Positions 11,425-22,342 of a stretch of 64,000 nucleotides of DNA are shown piece by piece. The stretch is from Morinoia aosen (Eukaryota; Arthropoda; Malacostraca; Amphipoda; Talitridae). How positions within the stretch are numbered: the stretch's first letter is position 1; every line of letters begins with the position of its first letter. The stretch covers positions 29,429,891 to 29,493,890 of the forward strand of contig CM059573.1 in assembly GCA_030386875.1 (NCBI GenBank), in the 5' to 3' direction. Made by a program: the position numbers and the translations under genes. Under the pieces are notes generated by a model. The model saw only the letters and a program-made list of their open reading frames with translations, made no database searches and had not been told where the DNA came from.

Positions 11425-11997
11425 GCATTCCGAATTTGGCTTTTTGCGCGATTTCTCTACATCGAAGGGATTTCTTCTTACGGTAATTAATGTCAAGATT
11501 GGTTATTTTTTGAACAAGAAATATTATCGCACTCTACCAACCCTAGCAGCTGATAAACTGCAAATGTTCTTCCGTATATTGTATTTTGATGAGCAGTCAG
11601 AGCAATGGAATCGTAATTTAAGCGTGAGAATTAGGTCAATGATATCGTCTTTCCTCCCTCATGCCTCTTTTCAAGTCGTGCTAGTCAACACACTCACAAT
11701 TGATTCATTTTTCCGGTATAAGGACAAAATTCCTCCGCATCTCCGTTCTGGTCTTGTCTACAAATACAGTTGTGCACAGTGTGCATCTACGTATATCAGC
11801 TCAACAACCGTACTTAACGCGTCTGACGGGCAGAACATGTTGGAATAAACCCAAGAACTGGGGGCTCGGCTTCGTCATCCTTCACGCTCTGCCATAAGAT
11901 ATCGTGAAGAGGAACAGTGTGATGTTAGAGTTTCCGATTCTGATTTCTCAATTTTAGACTTGCTCGAAAACGTCTAAAATTGTTTGGTACAAAAGAT
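11425..11997 (+). pseudogene. PLE linker and GIY-YIG fragment, copy 2 plus
   Basis: Inverted partner of the fragment at 10860-11360. It runs from HSEFGFLRDF through FLNKKYYRTLPTL, LQMFFRILYFDEQSEQ and SFFRYKDKIPPHLRSGLVYK to the nuclease CAQCASTYISST. A stop follows, then in another frame SAIRYREEQCDV and SDFSILDLLENV, the PLE C-terminal motifs. The part upstream of the linker, including all of the RT, is missing. The spacer between the two copies is only about 60 bp. Confidence 0.75.
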
Positions 11998-12480
11998 ACT
12001 AAAGACCTTTTATGTAAGAAAATGCAGGTGCATCAATCCTCTTAATAAAATGTAAGTAATATTATTTAATGGCACGTGCTGTACCTATAAATTTCTTGAT
12101 AAACATTAAACTTTCCTGCATTAATAATATTTTAGTCTTTATTTTGCTGAAGTTGAAGGAGTCGTACAAAGCTAAAATCTTTTAAAGATGGTCGCGGCGG
12201 TTAAAAGTTTGAAGGCCCCTGCCCTACCTCGTGACGAAGAGAATTAAGTGTAAAGTCTCGAAACTGATTCCGGAACTCAGTACTCTCAGCAACGGGCGTC
12301 GTCTTTTTCTGACTCACTCATCCTTCTTGAACAAAGAAGATCATGAGTTCAATCAATCGAGACCTCCAAGACTTAGTATCTAAATGGCTTCAATAATATC
12401 TTACATGAATGGCATTTCAACACCGAGGAAAATATACGAACCAAAAATTTAAACCAGAATTTAGTAAAAAATAAAAGACT
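11998..12480. other. Non-coding spacer
   Basis: AT-rich sequence between the second PLE pair and the hAT-type element. Nothing was recognised. Confidence 0.4.
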
Positions 12481-12488
12481 GCCTAGGC
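12481..12488 (+). repeat. Left 8-bp target-site duplication (hAT)
   Basis: GCCTAGGC, exact match to 14667-14674. Eight base pairs is the duplication length typical of hAT elements. Confidence 0.85.
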
Positions 12489-14666
12489 CAGTGGTTCTTA
12501 ACCTTTTTACTCCCACGCCCTCTTAAGGATATATTTTTTCTTTCAAGCCCCCACCCCCCCCCCCCCTAGTGTCTTTGAATAAATGTGGCGCTTACGGTAC
12601 GTGGACACGAGTTTTTTCACAGCCTAATTTTTCGTGTATTTCAAAAACTTCGAGTACTGTGTTTAAGATTACTTTGAATAAGATTACAAATGGTCAGAGA
12701 ACCCTTTATAATTCAACAGAATGTTATAGCCGTGCAGAGAAAGCAAATGGTCAACTTATAACATCACCCGAACAAAAAAATGTTATGTACAAAATTATTT
12801 CAACAAAATAAAAAAAATAATACATAGTTGCATGGCCCTTGTTTGCATTTACAGCATGGAGACGGTTGCTGTTTTTTGAAACTATCTTCCGACACTCTTT
12901 TGGTGGAATCTGGTTTCATTCTTCAACGCCGATTGTCCTTAATTCTGCAAGATTTTTGAGGCTCCTTTTCTACATTGCAGATTTCAGTATTTTCTATAAA
13001 TTTTCAATGGTATTGAGGTAGGAGACCAACTGGGCCGTGGGATAGCACTTGTTTTATTGGTAGCCAACCATTCTTTCGTTAGCTTGGTCGTATACTTTGG
13101 GTCATTTTCTTGCTGGAAGATCCACTTGTGCCGGCCGAAGAATTTTCTTGCGCTAGGAATCAGCTTGTGTTCCAGTATCTGCCGGTACATGAAACTTTAC
13201 ATTTTGCAATCACTGATGTGGAGTACCCCTATACCCTGTGAAATGGAGCAGTCCAAAACCATGATATTGCTTCCTTTATGCTTGACAGTAGGGAGGGTGT
13301 TCTTAGGATCATAGGCAGTCTCTGGTGGCCTTCCAACATGACGAGAGTCATTTCGGCCGAAGAGCTCAATTTTACATTCGTCGGACCACACAACCTGTTC
13401 CCAAAGCTCGTAATCTTTCTCAAGAGGGACTTCGGCAAACTTCAAACGGTTTTTCACATGTTTAGCTGTCCAAAGAGGAGTCCTACGAAGAGTGAATGCC
13501 CGTAGACCACTACGGTGTAATTCTCTCCTGCTAGTTTTTTTTGAGTGACGCCCACTCTATGAAACTTAAGTTCTCGTTGCTGATCTTTACGGGTTGTCAT
13601 GGGTTCATTAGTCACTTTACAAAGCATATACTTTCGACAGCGATCCTTGATCTTGTGAGGAGCTCCGGCTCTTGGCAAATTAGAGATTGCACACGTCGCT
13701 TAATTCACTACCGAACATTAGCTCCAAAATTTGAGTATGGAAGTTTAACACGTTCAGCGAGTTCCCTGTATGTTAATCCTTCATTAAGAAGTCCAACTAT
13801 TTGCTTTCGAATTGCTTCTGGAACTTCTTTGACTTTCAGCATTGTTGTCACTGAGGTCTGTTTTCATGGAAATCTTGAAAGTAAATACTTACGCTGATCA
13901 TACTTCTTTGGCTTCAAATCTGCTTCTTAGAGTTTCTAGAAGCCTTCAAATGTTTCCAGGAAGTGATGCAATAAAGTTACTTGAATTGCAAAAGAATATA
14001 CAAAGGATTATAAAGTTCAGCGTAGTACTTTCGTCCTAAGTTATTTTTCGCTAATTGAATTTTTTAACATTTTTCTAATTTCGAAGCTTTTGATACGCCG
14101 AAAACATAAGTTGTGTAAATAATTTGTCTAGGCAATGTAGGTTAACGCAGAAACAAAAACATTTCTTTTTTATTGAATCTATTTCATTTAATATGAACCA
14201 ATTACATCATTTACACATATGATACTGCTTCATTGCAATTAGATGAAAAAAATCCAGAGGTACTTTTGGCTCTTTTTCTTTTACATTAAATTTGAAAGTA
14301 AGGTTGAATGCTAGAAAGTGCGCAACGTAAATTCCCTGCGACGCTCAGACGAGTTCTGCATTTAGTTTTGATGGCTACGAGCGCAGAAAATGTAGTTTCA
14401 TATACATATGTGAGTCCAAACACCACAAAAACCTGAAAAGCCTATTGTGCGATCAAAGGTTAAACTGTATGGTATTTAATCCAAAACAACACCAAATCTA
14501 AATCATTGAAATCTTCTTGTGCTGTTGTCTAACGGGTCACAAGACTCTCTTATGGCAAAAACATTACTGGGAAAAATTAAGCCCTTACTGCGGAGGCTTG
14601 CAACCCCCTAGAATCCGCTCACGCCTCTCCTATAGGGGGGCACGCCCATCAGGTGAAGAACCACAG
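12489..14666. mobile_element. hAT-type element with nested Tc1 relic
   Basis: The left end begins CAGTGGTTCTTAACC. The right end reads GGTGAAGAACCACAG, its inverted counterpart with two mismatches. Both ends are followed by the exact 8-bp duplication GCCTAGGC. The CAGTGGTTCT terminus plus an 8-bp duplication is the classic hAT signature. GCCTAGGC is itself palindromic. No hAT transposase (dimerisation domain or BED finger) is recognisable inside, so the element looks non-autonomous or eroded. Its middle is occupied by a Tc1-like transposase relic on the minus strand. A poly-C run lies at about 12551-12566. Confidence 0.8.
12800..13842 (-). pseudogene. Tc1-like transposase pseudogene
   Basis: Near full-length but broken Tc1-type transposase. 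The start is an ATG at 13840-13842, reading MLKVKEVPEAIRKQIVGLL, the N-terminal helix-turn-helix of the paired-like DNA-binding region, followed by a stop. The middle carries VGVTQKKL and then the first catalytic block VVWSDECKIELFGRN. PKNTLPTVKHKG follows, and then the second catalytic aspartate in WIFQQENDPKYT. The third block (SPDLNPIENLW) has lost one base, so it switches frame just after SP. In the new frame DLNTIENL retains the catalytic glutamate, and the tryptophan codon has become a stop. The C-terminus ends NRLHAVNANKGHATMY, close to the family's usual end. No terminal repeats could be paired. Confidence 0.85.
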
Positions 14667-14674
14667 GCCTAGGC
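14667..14674 (+). repeat. Right 8-bp target-site duplication (hAT)
   Basis: GCCTAGGC, identical to 12481-12488, directly after the inverted terminal CCACAG. Confidence 0.85.
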
Positions 14675-15846
14675 CCTAACTTTTTGATGGCCTCCCAACT
14701 CCCTTTATAGCCATCCCATGCCTCTAATGATTTTGCTGGGTTAATTATTTATTAAACTTCATTTCAAAATCATCACAGGAGGTTTAATAATAAAATAGAT
14801 TAAAATAAGGGATAGTAAGTAACAAACCACAGCCCACACAACCGGGGTACGGGTACAAGCTCTCGGAACTCTCTGAAATACAATTAACCTTAGATATAAT
14901 AACCTAATCACTCAACAACGCAACTTATACTTCGAAGCCTGATCTTAGTCGGCTAGAACAACTAATAACAAAACGTTTACAATAGGTATATTTAAAACCA
15001 TTTTTATTACAATATACCACTTCAGTTTCATATATCATTTAAAATTTCACCTTTCCACAATCCACTCACCATGAAATGAAAACGCCGACGCGATTTAACC
15101 CTTTACAATACACTGAGCTTAATACATGGCCTGCTCAACCTGCAAAATACGGAGCACAAGTGATGGAGAACACTCAATAAATAATTTAACACGAGCTGCT
15201 CGAGTCAGCAGTCACCAAGGAAAAATCAAGTGTGACGCATTGAAAGCTGCACAGAACAGCTTGGAGCTGGGGGAGCGTCAATTCCCCCATGAGCAAATCT
15301 CATTTCCAGCAGCAAAGTTTTGACGTCCTTTTACATCGTTTTGCCTCATAATGTGTGCACTCATAATATGTTAATTTCGGAGAAATTAACTGTAAATCAT
15401 TAACTGCAGGACAATATTGTTTTTCCCTGTCATAAGTGCACTGTATGATAGAAATTTTAGCACTCCACACGTGGGGAAAACATCAGAAATATTTAATCTA
15501 GTACGCAGTGGTAAAAATTATTCACTGGCGCACACGAGTTTTAGTTCCATATTTTTTAACAATCCGTGTTTTGATGATAACAATTTTCCTTTAGGGCGAA
15601 ATTATTCACCCAGAATTTGCTCTTTAGTAGAAATTTTTCCTAATATTCGAACATGTAATTAGGACAAACCATGAACTTTCACTGTACTTTGGAAACACTT
15701 CACTGGTAGGATTACGGAAATCAAAAGCCTCTGTTGGCTTGATCACTTCATGTCGTGATACAAATCTTGACAACGCTAGTTCAATAGTCAACTAGGTGGT
15801 GCAAAACATGAAGCAATACAGTGCAGCAGCTGGCCAGTTAGGAACA
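14675..15846. other. Non-coding, nothing recognised
   Basis: AT-rich sequence without motif. The short open frames (65 codons at 15126, 81 codons at 15417) show no recognisable domain. Confidence 0.4.
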
Positions 15847-15985
15847 TTTTCTGTTTATAGAAAATTTGGGAAACAGTATACATCTTCATGGTTTTCATAA
15901 TGAAAACGTGCGTCGGCTTTCCTCAAAAACGCTGACATTTTTTAAATGGAAATGATGTAGTTTTCAGTCTTCTAAACTTTACTGA
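15847..15985 (+). repeat. Dispersed repeat, copy A
   Basis: About 140 bp that reappears in direct orientation at 18880-19010. Shared landmarks are CATCTTCATG, AATGAAAACGTG, TCAAAAAC.CTGA.ATTTTT and TTTTCAGT. The two copies differ at roughly a quarter of positions. No coding capacity and no termini were recognised, so the family is unnamed. Confidence 0.6.
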
Positions 15986-18010
15986 AGGCTTTGTTGAAGT
16001 TTGTGTAATTCGTACCCTCAATTAATCGAAATTCTGCCCGGAGCATCTAAATTGAATGCATACAAATGAAAACGAAGTGGCAATCCATTTACCTTTCCTT
16101 TTGTTTTCCTCTACCTTGATGCTTGGTCGTATTTTCTTTGCCGGAACTTCACACTCGTGATTCCAGAAATGGATTCGTATTCTTAGTGTACAGAACCGTG
16201 TTTTCTTCATAAAGAGCGAAACCTATCTTGTAGCAACGCTCTCAGAAGCGCGTACCCCGCGAGCCAGGCTGCCGGGCTGGCGTCATTAGGCGCAGAAGGC
16301 GGCCCATCCGTCACCGCTAAATTCGGCGAGTTGAGCGCCGTGCGTCATGAGGGGTGCAACCTGGCGGTCGACGTAGCTATCATCTAACATCATCATCTAA
16401 AGCTTTAGCAATGTGAAGTGCGCAAATTATTGCCAGAATGCTCTAGAAACTGCATTGCGCGATCGCCATTCAAAATAGTTTGATGTGTGTAGGAAGCCAT
16501 TCATGTGAGTGACCGAAGATTTCTCTTACAGAGGAGAAAAACGCTCTGTCGGCCATTTACCATCCTTTGGAGCATTGGTTGCTTTTAATCTTTAGAGTGA
16601 AAAGCGAATAACGGCCTGAAGTAGACGAAGGCATTCAATCAACGGTGAAGCTCAGTGGAGAGTATTTTTAATTAAGAGAACATCTCCACTTGAGGTGATT
16701 GAATCAAATGTAGTATTCGCGCTTGTGGCACAGACTAATTCAAAAACGACTTCTACCGATGAAAATATATTTTTTAATTGAAAAACTTCAATTGATCTCA
16801 GAGTAATCCAGTAAAGCGCGCGACCATCGCCTTGAGTGTCCGTTCAGAAAATAAGCAACAAATCATAACTTTAGCTACGCACGTGTACATGATTGGTATT
16901 TTCAAATTCTTGTGCATAAGATAAAAACACTAGCTCGAGGGATGACTTTCAAACGTAACCTATTATTTCTGAGAAGTGGAGCATGCTTCGTAGGCTACTT
17001 CAAAATTCGTTTTATGGCTATGAATTAAAACACCTTTGAAGAATCTCATACCATTGAAGATAGTAGATGCAAGAATTTTAAACCTTCTATTCCAAATGAA
17101 ATGAGTGAAAAATTTTTGCATAGTCAAAAAATGGCTTGAGACAAATAGTACAGGACGGCCAGCGCAAGGAGAGATTCCCCTGTGCCAGCAAAAGACGCAT
17201 CGCGCCTCGCCTTCGGTGGTGTTGTCGTGGCACGCGCAGAGCGGCACGCAGCGCTGCTGAGCAATGTTGCGGATACCGTCCTTCACGCGGAAATGATAAC
17301 GTAAGGTGAAGTAATTTCTTCTAAGACCTATAGTAAATTCATTCCTCTCTTTCGTGTAAATGGACGTAATTTCAATTTGAGGATTGAGAGTTCGATTTGT
17401 TGAAGAAATTTTTATTTCATTTATGATGTTTGAGTCTGATGTTAGAACAAGATGAGAATAACGAACATAGAATCTGAATTAGTTTATTAGAAGCCATCTT
17501 TGGCAATACGGCGCGTCGAAGTTCTCCGAGGAAACAGGAAACGAGAACAAACAAACTTGCGAGCCACTATATATATTAACAATCTTCTAAATAACCTTGC
17601 TTTACTTAGTATTGTTAATATAACAGCAGAATAAACATGAAATTTCAATCCGAAACTCTTACCAAAGAAAACTAAAACGAAGGATTAAACTTTGTTTTTT
17701 TTTGAGCTTCTTGAGAAGACTGTGACATTTAAAATAGTCAGTAACATACTCTGATGCAGCAGCTGGAGTAATATTAGACGAGTGATTCTTCCTTGGGAAG
17801 AGTTAACAGTTTTAGTTGCAGGGAAGTCAGCAAGTAGGTCACACTTAATTATTTTCGTTTAGTGCAAAATTCGTCACGTACTCACTATATTTCATGCCAA
17901 AGAAGAGCCCTATGGCTTTCAAAGTCTTAAGAGAAAATCAGTAAAAGGTTTCAGTCCAGTATAGACAAATGATCAGGTACACAAATTTGCTCCTAATCTA
18001 CTTAAGCAGT
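15986..18010. other. Mostly non-coding; local GC-rich islands
   Basis: Two short GC-rich patches stand out from AT-rich surroundings: 16240-16375 and 17155-17290 (described separately). The first has an open plus-strand frame of about 50 codons ending at 16387 with G/C-rich third positions, but no ATG, splice site or known domain supports it. An 11-bp inverted repeat (ATATTAACAAT and complement) lies near 17572-17625. Confidence 0.35.
17155..17290 (-). other. Possible coding exon fragment, cysteine-rich
   Basis: A GC-rich open stretch on the minus strand encodes a cysteine-rich peptide with the pattern RCVPLCACHDN, then ARCVFC and SPC. Codon third positions favour G/C, unlike the flanks. I could not find convincing splice acceptor or donor dinucleotides at its edges and I do not recognise a family. 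It could be an exon of a host gene, a transposon relic or chance. Confidence 0.2.
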
Positions 18011-18120
18011 TAAATGACCCTTGGGCAAGGTTGAGATTTAAGCTTAAGTAACCTTGGGCACAGTTGAGGTTTAAGGTTAAGTGGCCCTTGGGCACGTCAA
18101 TGCTCAATGTTAATTGGCTC
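18011..18120 (+). repeat. Short ~33-bp tandem repeat, three copies
   Basis: Three imperfect copies of a unit containing AAGTAACCTTGGGCACAGTT, with CCTTGGGCA as the best conserved core. It is non-coding. Confidence 0.6.
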
Positions 18121-18879
18121 TAAGGTTTGATATTACACCGCCATCACGACAAAACCCTGAAGGCCGTCTACCGGGCAGTACAAGAACTACTAACTGGGTT
18201 GGTCAGAAGCACAAACATGCATTGCTATAAATTATCGAAACGAATAAATAACGGCACCGTTTAATGTAGGTGAAAAGAAAGAGAAACAAAAATAGGGAGA
18301 ATAACGGAGTTACGGCGGTGAACGGCGCTTGCTGCCGAGCTCTGCCTGACTGCCTGATGCTCTTGTTGATGAAAACCACGTCCAAAGTAAAAAGCCAGGT
18401 TACTGAGACGTCTTCATGAAGCGTTCTATATTTTCTTACGCTGAACTGAGGAATGAAAATGAGCATTGAAGAATTTCCTTAACAAAAGTGACACAAGAAC
18501 CACGGTTAGGAAGTTTTGGGGTAACGTTTTTAACAGCTCGTAATAGCGCACCCATGCAACCACTGATGAAACATTAAACTGTGAAATATTAAATGAGGTT
18601 AAACTGTGTTTGAACATTGCTGAACTGTGATCGTATTCTAGTGAACATTGAATACACCGATTTTGTACCCAGATGTAACATAATAGGCAAATTTCATTAC
18701 CGATTTTGTTAAAGCTTTTTTCTGATGAACACCTTAAGAAAAACGATTTTAATTTTTGTTGACAATTTTACATTTATCAACACCACCTTGCACAGCTGTT
18801 TTCAATGACGCTGCATGGTCGACTTTTTTGTACATACTATAGTTTTGATAATTCTCATTTCATCTATTATCCCTAATTT
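18121..18879. other. Non-coding, nothing recognised
   Basis: No domain or repeat was recognised. A chance hammerhead-like arrangement at 18553-18600 is discussed among the rejected items. Confidence 0.4.
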
Positions 18880-19010
18880 CTATAAAAAAATTTGAAAACA
18901 GTCAACATCTTCATGTTTTTTAGAATGAAAACGTGGGTTAGCGTTCTTCAAAAACTCTGATATTTTTTAAAGGACAAAATGTTGCTTTCAGTTTTGCAAA
19001 TTTTGCTTAT
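18880..19010 (+). repeat. Dispersed repeat, copy B
   Basis: Second copy of the unnamed repeat at 15847-15985, in the same orientation about 3 kb away, with the same landmarks (CATCTTCATG, AATGAAAACGTG, TATTTTTTAAAG). Confidence 0.6.
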
Positions 19011-22000
19011 TCTAAATTAATATTTGCCTTCGGTTTGTCAATAAGAAAATTTCTATCCCTTGCGTGATATGTAAGAAATTGGAAAGAAATCAGCTGGAAT
19101 TTTTCTATTATTTTTTGGACGCAACGTTAGCATTTTCATTCAGAAAGTTAATGTTTTTTGACCAATACCAAACCATTGTTGGCGATGGAACGTCAAAATA
19201 AATTCTGTATTTTCGTTCGATCTACAAAGCACGATAAGCCGAATTTTAAGACGGGGAACGTTAGTTTTACAAACTGAAAATCTATGTATGATAATTAATA
19301 CGAGTATTCAACACAGGCCATATTGAATGATTCAAAATAAATGTTCCACTGTTAAGAGCTACTTCGAACAAAGCCTAATTTACTCAGTAAATTTTCTTTT
19401 CTTCTGTAGCTGAAGCTAAAAAATATTTTCGGTAGACATTGATCGAATGCCGAAACTCAGAGCCCAACTTGCTGGCATACCATTTAAAATGTTTTCATTT
19501 ATATGCGCAATAATAGTTTTTTGAATTTTCATAATACAGATGAAGAGTATTCCACGACATTTATAAAGTTGTTGTAAATTTAACAATCATTTTTTACATC
19601 TTACACGTTACATGTGGTTCTCTTGTCGGCGGTAATGAAATCAATGAGATCGGATTACTTTAGCATCATTCCCCAAGTTTTTTGTCCATTTGTCAATGCT
19701 ACTGAAACTTGACAGGCTAACGTGTTACATTTATGTTTTTGACATTGCAAATATAAGTAAGTCGACTTTATGATATAAGGATTTACAAACCTGTTCAAGA
19801 AACTACTAGTAGGACATCAAATACAAATACACAGGCCATAACTAGAATAATAGCCACCCATTCTCCCATATAAAATTCTAGTGAAAACACTGAAGAAGAA
19901 AAAACCCTGTTTCTGCTCACATACTAATGAATACGCATGCGTCGTATTAACGACGCCGTAAAAGAACACATGATCCACTGCTTTCGTCTGAGTTCTGAGC
20001 GGTAATTACTTTTCTTTTGTTTGAGATTTTGCCTGCGCCAAGGATGACGGCACCTCCCAAGAGACGTCTAACAAAGCACGTACTATGAGTGAATCGACCA
20101 ATTCTATCCATATATTGGCTAGCAGCTACTGAGGAAATATCACCCTTTCTCAAGATAATAGATACGGACGATGAGAATGTGCCTTGGTGCAGCACTGGGC
20201 TCCATCAAAGAAAGGTCAGCACAGAAAAAGAATAGTTTTTTCTTGAAGTTGGAGGGGCCAAGAAGCCTTTGTTCTGCCAAACCTAAGACTTGAAGAAGGA
20301 ATGAGATTGTTGAAGAGCTCGTGAGTATTCACTTCTACAAAAGAACATGCGCCTGGCATTGTTTATTTGATTGTTTGTTTGTCCTCGAAGAAAGTTACCC
20401 ACCAACGATGGAGGACCTGAACCCTGTGTTAATGATACAAAAGTTCCGAAACCTCGAGTTGTTGGTGCTTTCGAGTATCTCTATGTGCACCATACCCTCT
20501 CGAGATGTCATAAAATTCAGCTTTAGCTACAAACATCAAACGCTTGGCATTGCTTCGCGTATCTTATGTATGAAAACAAGAAAATTTCGACTAGATTATC
20601 TGCTGACTGAAGCCTGGCCTTCAATTTATCGATAAATGAAAATATAATTTTAGACAAGCCTCGAGCTCCGATCTTTTATTTATGGATAAATGATTTTTCA
20701 GTTCATGGCTTTAAACCTTGAAATAAAATTTGTAAATCCCTTTCCAGCTTAGGGTATGAAGAAAGAAGAAAACGTGCGTGTACGAGAAAGATTTGAGTTT
20801 AAATTTCGGGAGGATTTCGTGACAGCAATGTATTGACCCAGCAGTTTTGCTCCTTTTGAAGTTATCAGAGCTGCACCTGATACCGAAACCAAATTATTGT
20901 TTTGCAGAGCTTCTCGGCTCACCAAATAATTGAAAGTGTCAAACTATTTATGAGTAATATTAATAGATATTGTCGAGAAATTAGCAGGTCATTGCAGTTG
21001 ACACGGCTTGAGACATTTGAAATATTTAATTTACTTTCTATCTACTGAAAATAATAATCCTGAAGAAAAGAAATTTTGTAACAAAAGTGATCACCGTTCT
21101 AAAATAAATAAGGACAACCCGCACATTTGTGATCTGCTGTTTATGCATTCCACACTTGTTTTAGCAAAATTTCATGTCATATAGGAAGACCTGTCTAGTG
21201 ACAAAAATTTTTGGAGTTGAAAAAATTATTCAGACAATCTATTCGTAAATCAAGTTCAAACCTCGACTAATCAGCGCACAAATTGGATAGATGTAAATAC
21301 TCATTAGTTTAGCTTAATAAGAAAATTGCAAAATACATTTCACTAACGCAGCGACTTAGAACTTCGTGAGAATTGTCAGCAAATTACAAACAATTTGACT
21401 TGCAATTAGAAGACGCAGCCGTGTAAATGCTACTGATTAACAGCAACGCAGCTAATTATGCGAATATCTCATTTCCATAGACAAGTTACGTCCAATACTA
21501 TTTCGTGCTCTGAAGTTGCAGAACTGTCCGACTTATTAGAAATGACGTCAGCAGTCAAAAGGTTAGAGCGACCTAAGAGTTCATATGTCTGCAAGTTTAT
21601 TCCAGTGACCCAGCGAGGAATTTTCTGGTCACTGTTGATGCACTGCTTACATTCTCGTTCACATGTATCAATGCGGCTCATAGCAAGCAAGCTGCATAAG
21701 TGGTTGCAGCTCATGATTTTGAGTCGCATCAACTGCTGCTACGGGCATGCAGGTCACGTAGCGTCAGCCGGAGGGTCGCTCCACAAATAATGCAAGAATC
21801 CTGCGGCCTTATCTACCAAGTACGATATTTTCGACTTAAGGAACGAATTCATACATCCTTATCTCTGTGATACAGAAGGCAAATAAAAAAGTACTTAATC
21901 CCACAGAATGGGAAAAAGATGCAATTATTAAAAGTAGCTAAGAAACTACTTAACGTTTTTAAGTGAATTTCAAAATGTTACTGTAAAGAGTGTCACTGAC

Positions 22001-22335
22001 GTAATAAGGCCGATGTTTTTTCTATAAGTTCTCACGTCCGATTTAAAATTAAATGCTACATTTTCGTGTGGATAGAAGAGTGAGCTTGTACATGTATCAT
22101 GTATCATGTCACGTACGTTGGGATGATAAATGTATTCCTCCATGTTCAAACCCATAGGCAAGCAAAAAAACAGCAGCTGGCAGTATTGGAAGCGTTTGGA
22201 GCCTCTAAAAGCAATTCTTTCTTGATGGTAACTAGACGATCTCCCAGGAGAGCTTATGCCGAGAGGGGGGACGATAATGTGCGTTGTGTGCTGGGCTTCT
22301 GTCTCTCTAAAGCCGGAGACACGGACTTCACTTAG
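19011..22335. other. Non-coding, nothing recognised
   Basis: About 3.3 kb of AT-rich sequence. The open frames at 19947-20195, 20321-20635 and 21458-21790 are each about 80-110 codons. They contain no recognisable domain, signal peptide or splice context. Confidence 0.45.
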
Positions 22336-22342
22336 TCTTGCA
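22336..22342 (+). repeat. Left 7-bp target-site duplication (LINE)
   Basis: TCTTGCA, matching 23735-23741 exactly. It lies directly outside the LINE's simple-repeat tail. Confidence 0.6.

Noticed and set aside
18549-18600. Hammerhead-ribozyme-like layout: CTGATGA, ACA/TGT stem, GAAA, and AACC/GGTT closing stem
   Set aside because: The cleavage-site position would be a G, stem III is two base pairs at best, and no element or second copy is nearby. It is most likely chance.
19947-20195. 82-codon open frame on the minus strand
   Set aside because: No recognisable family, no start context and no codon bias.
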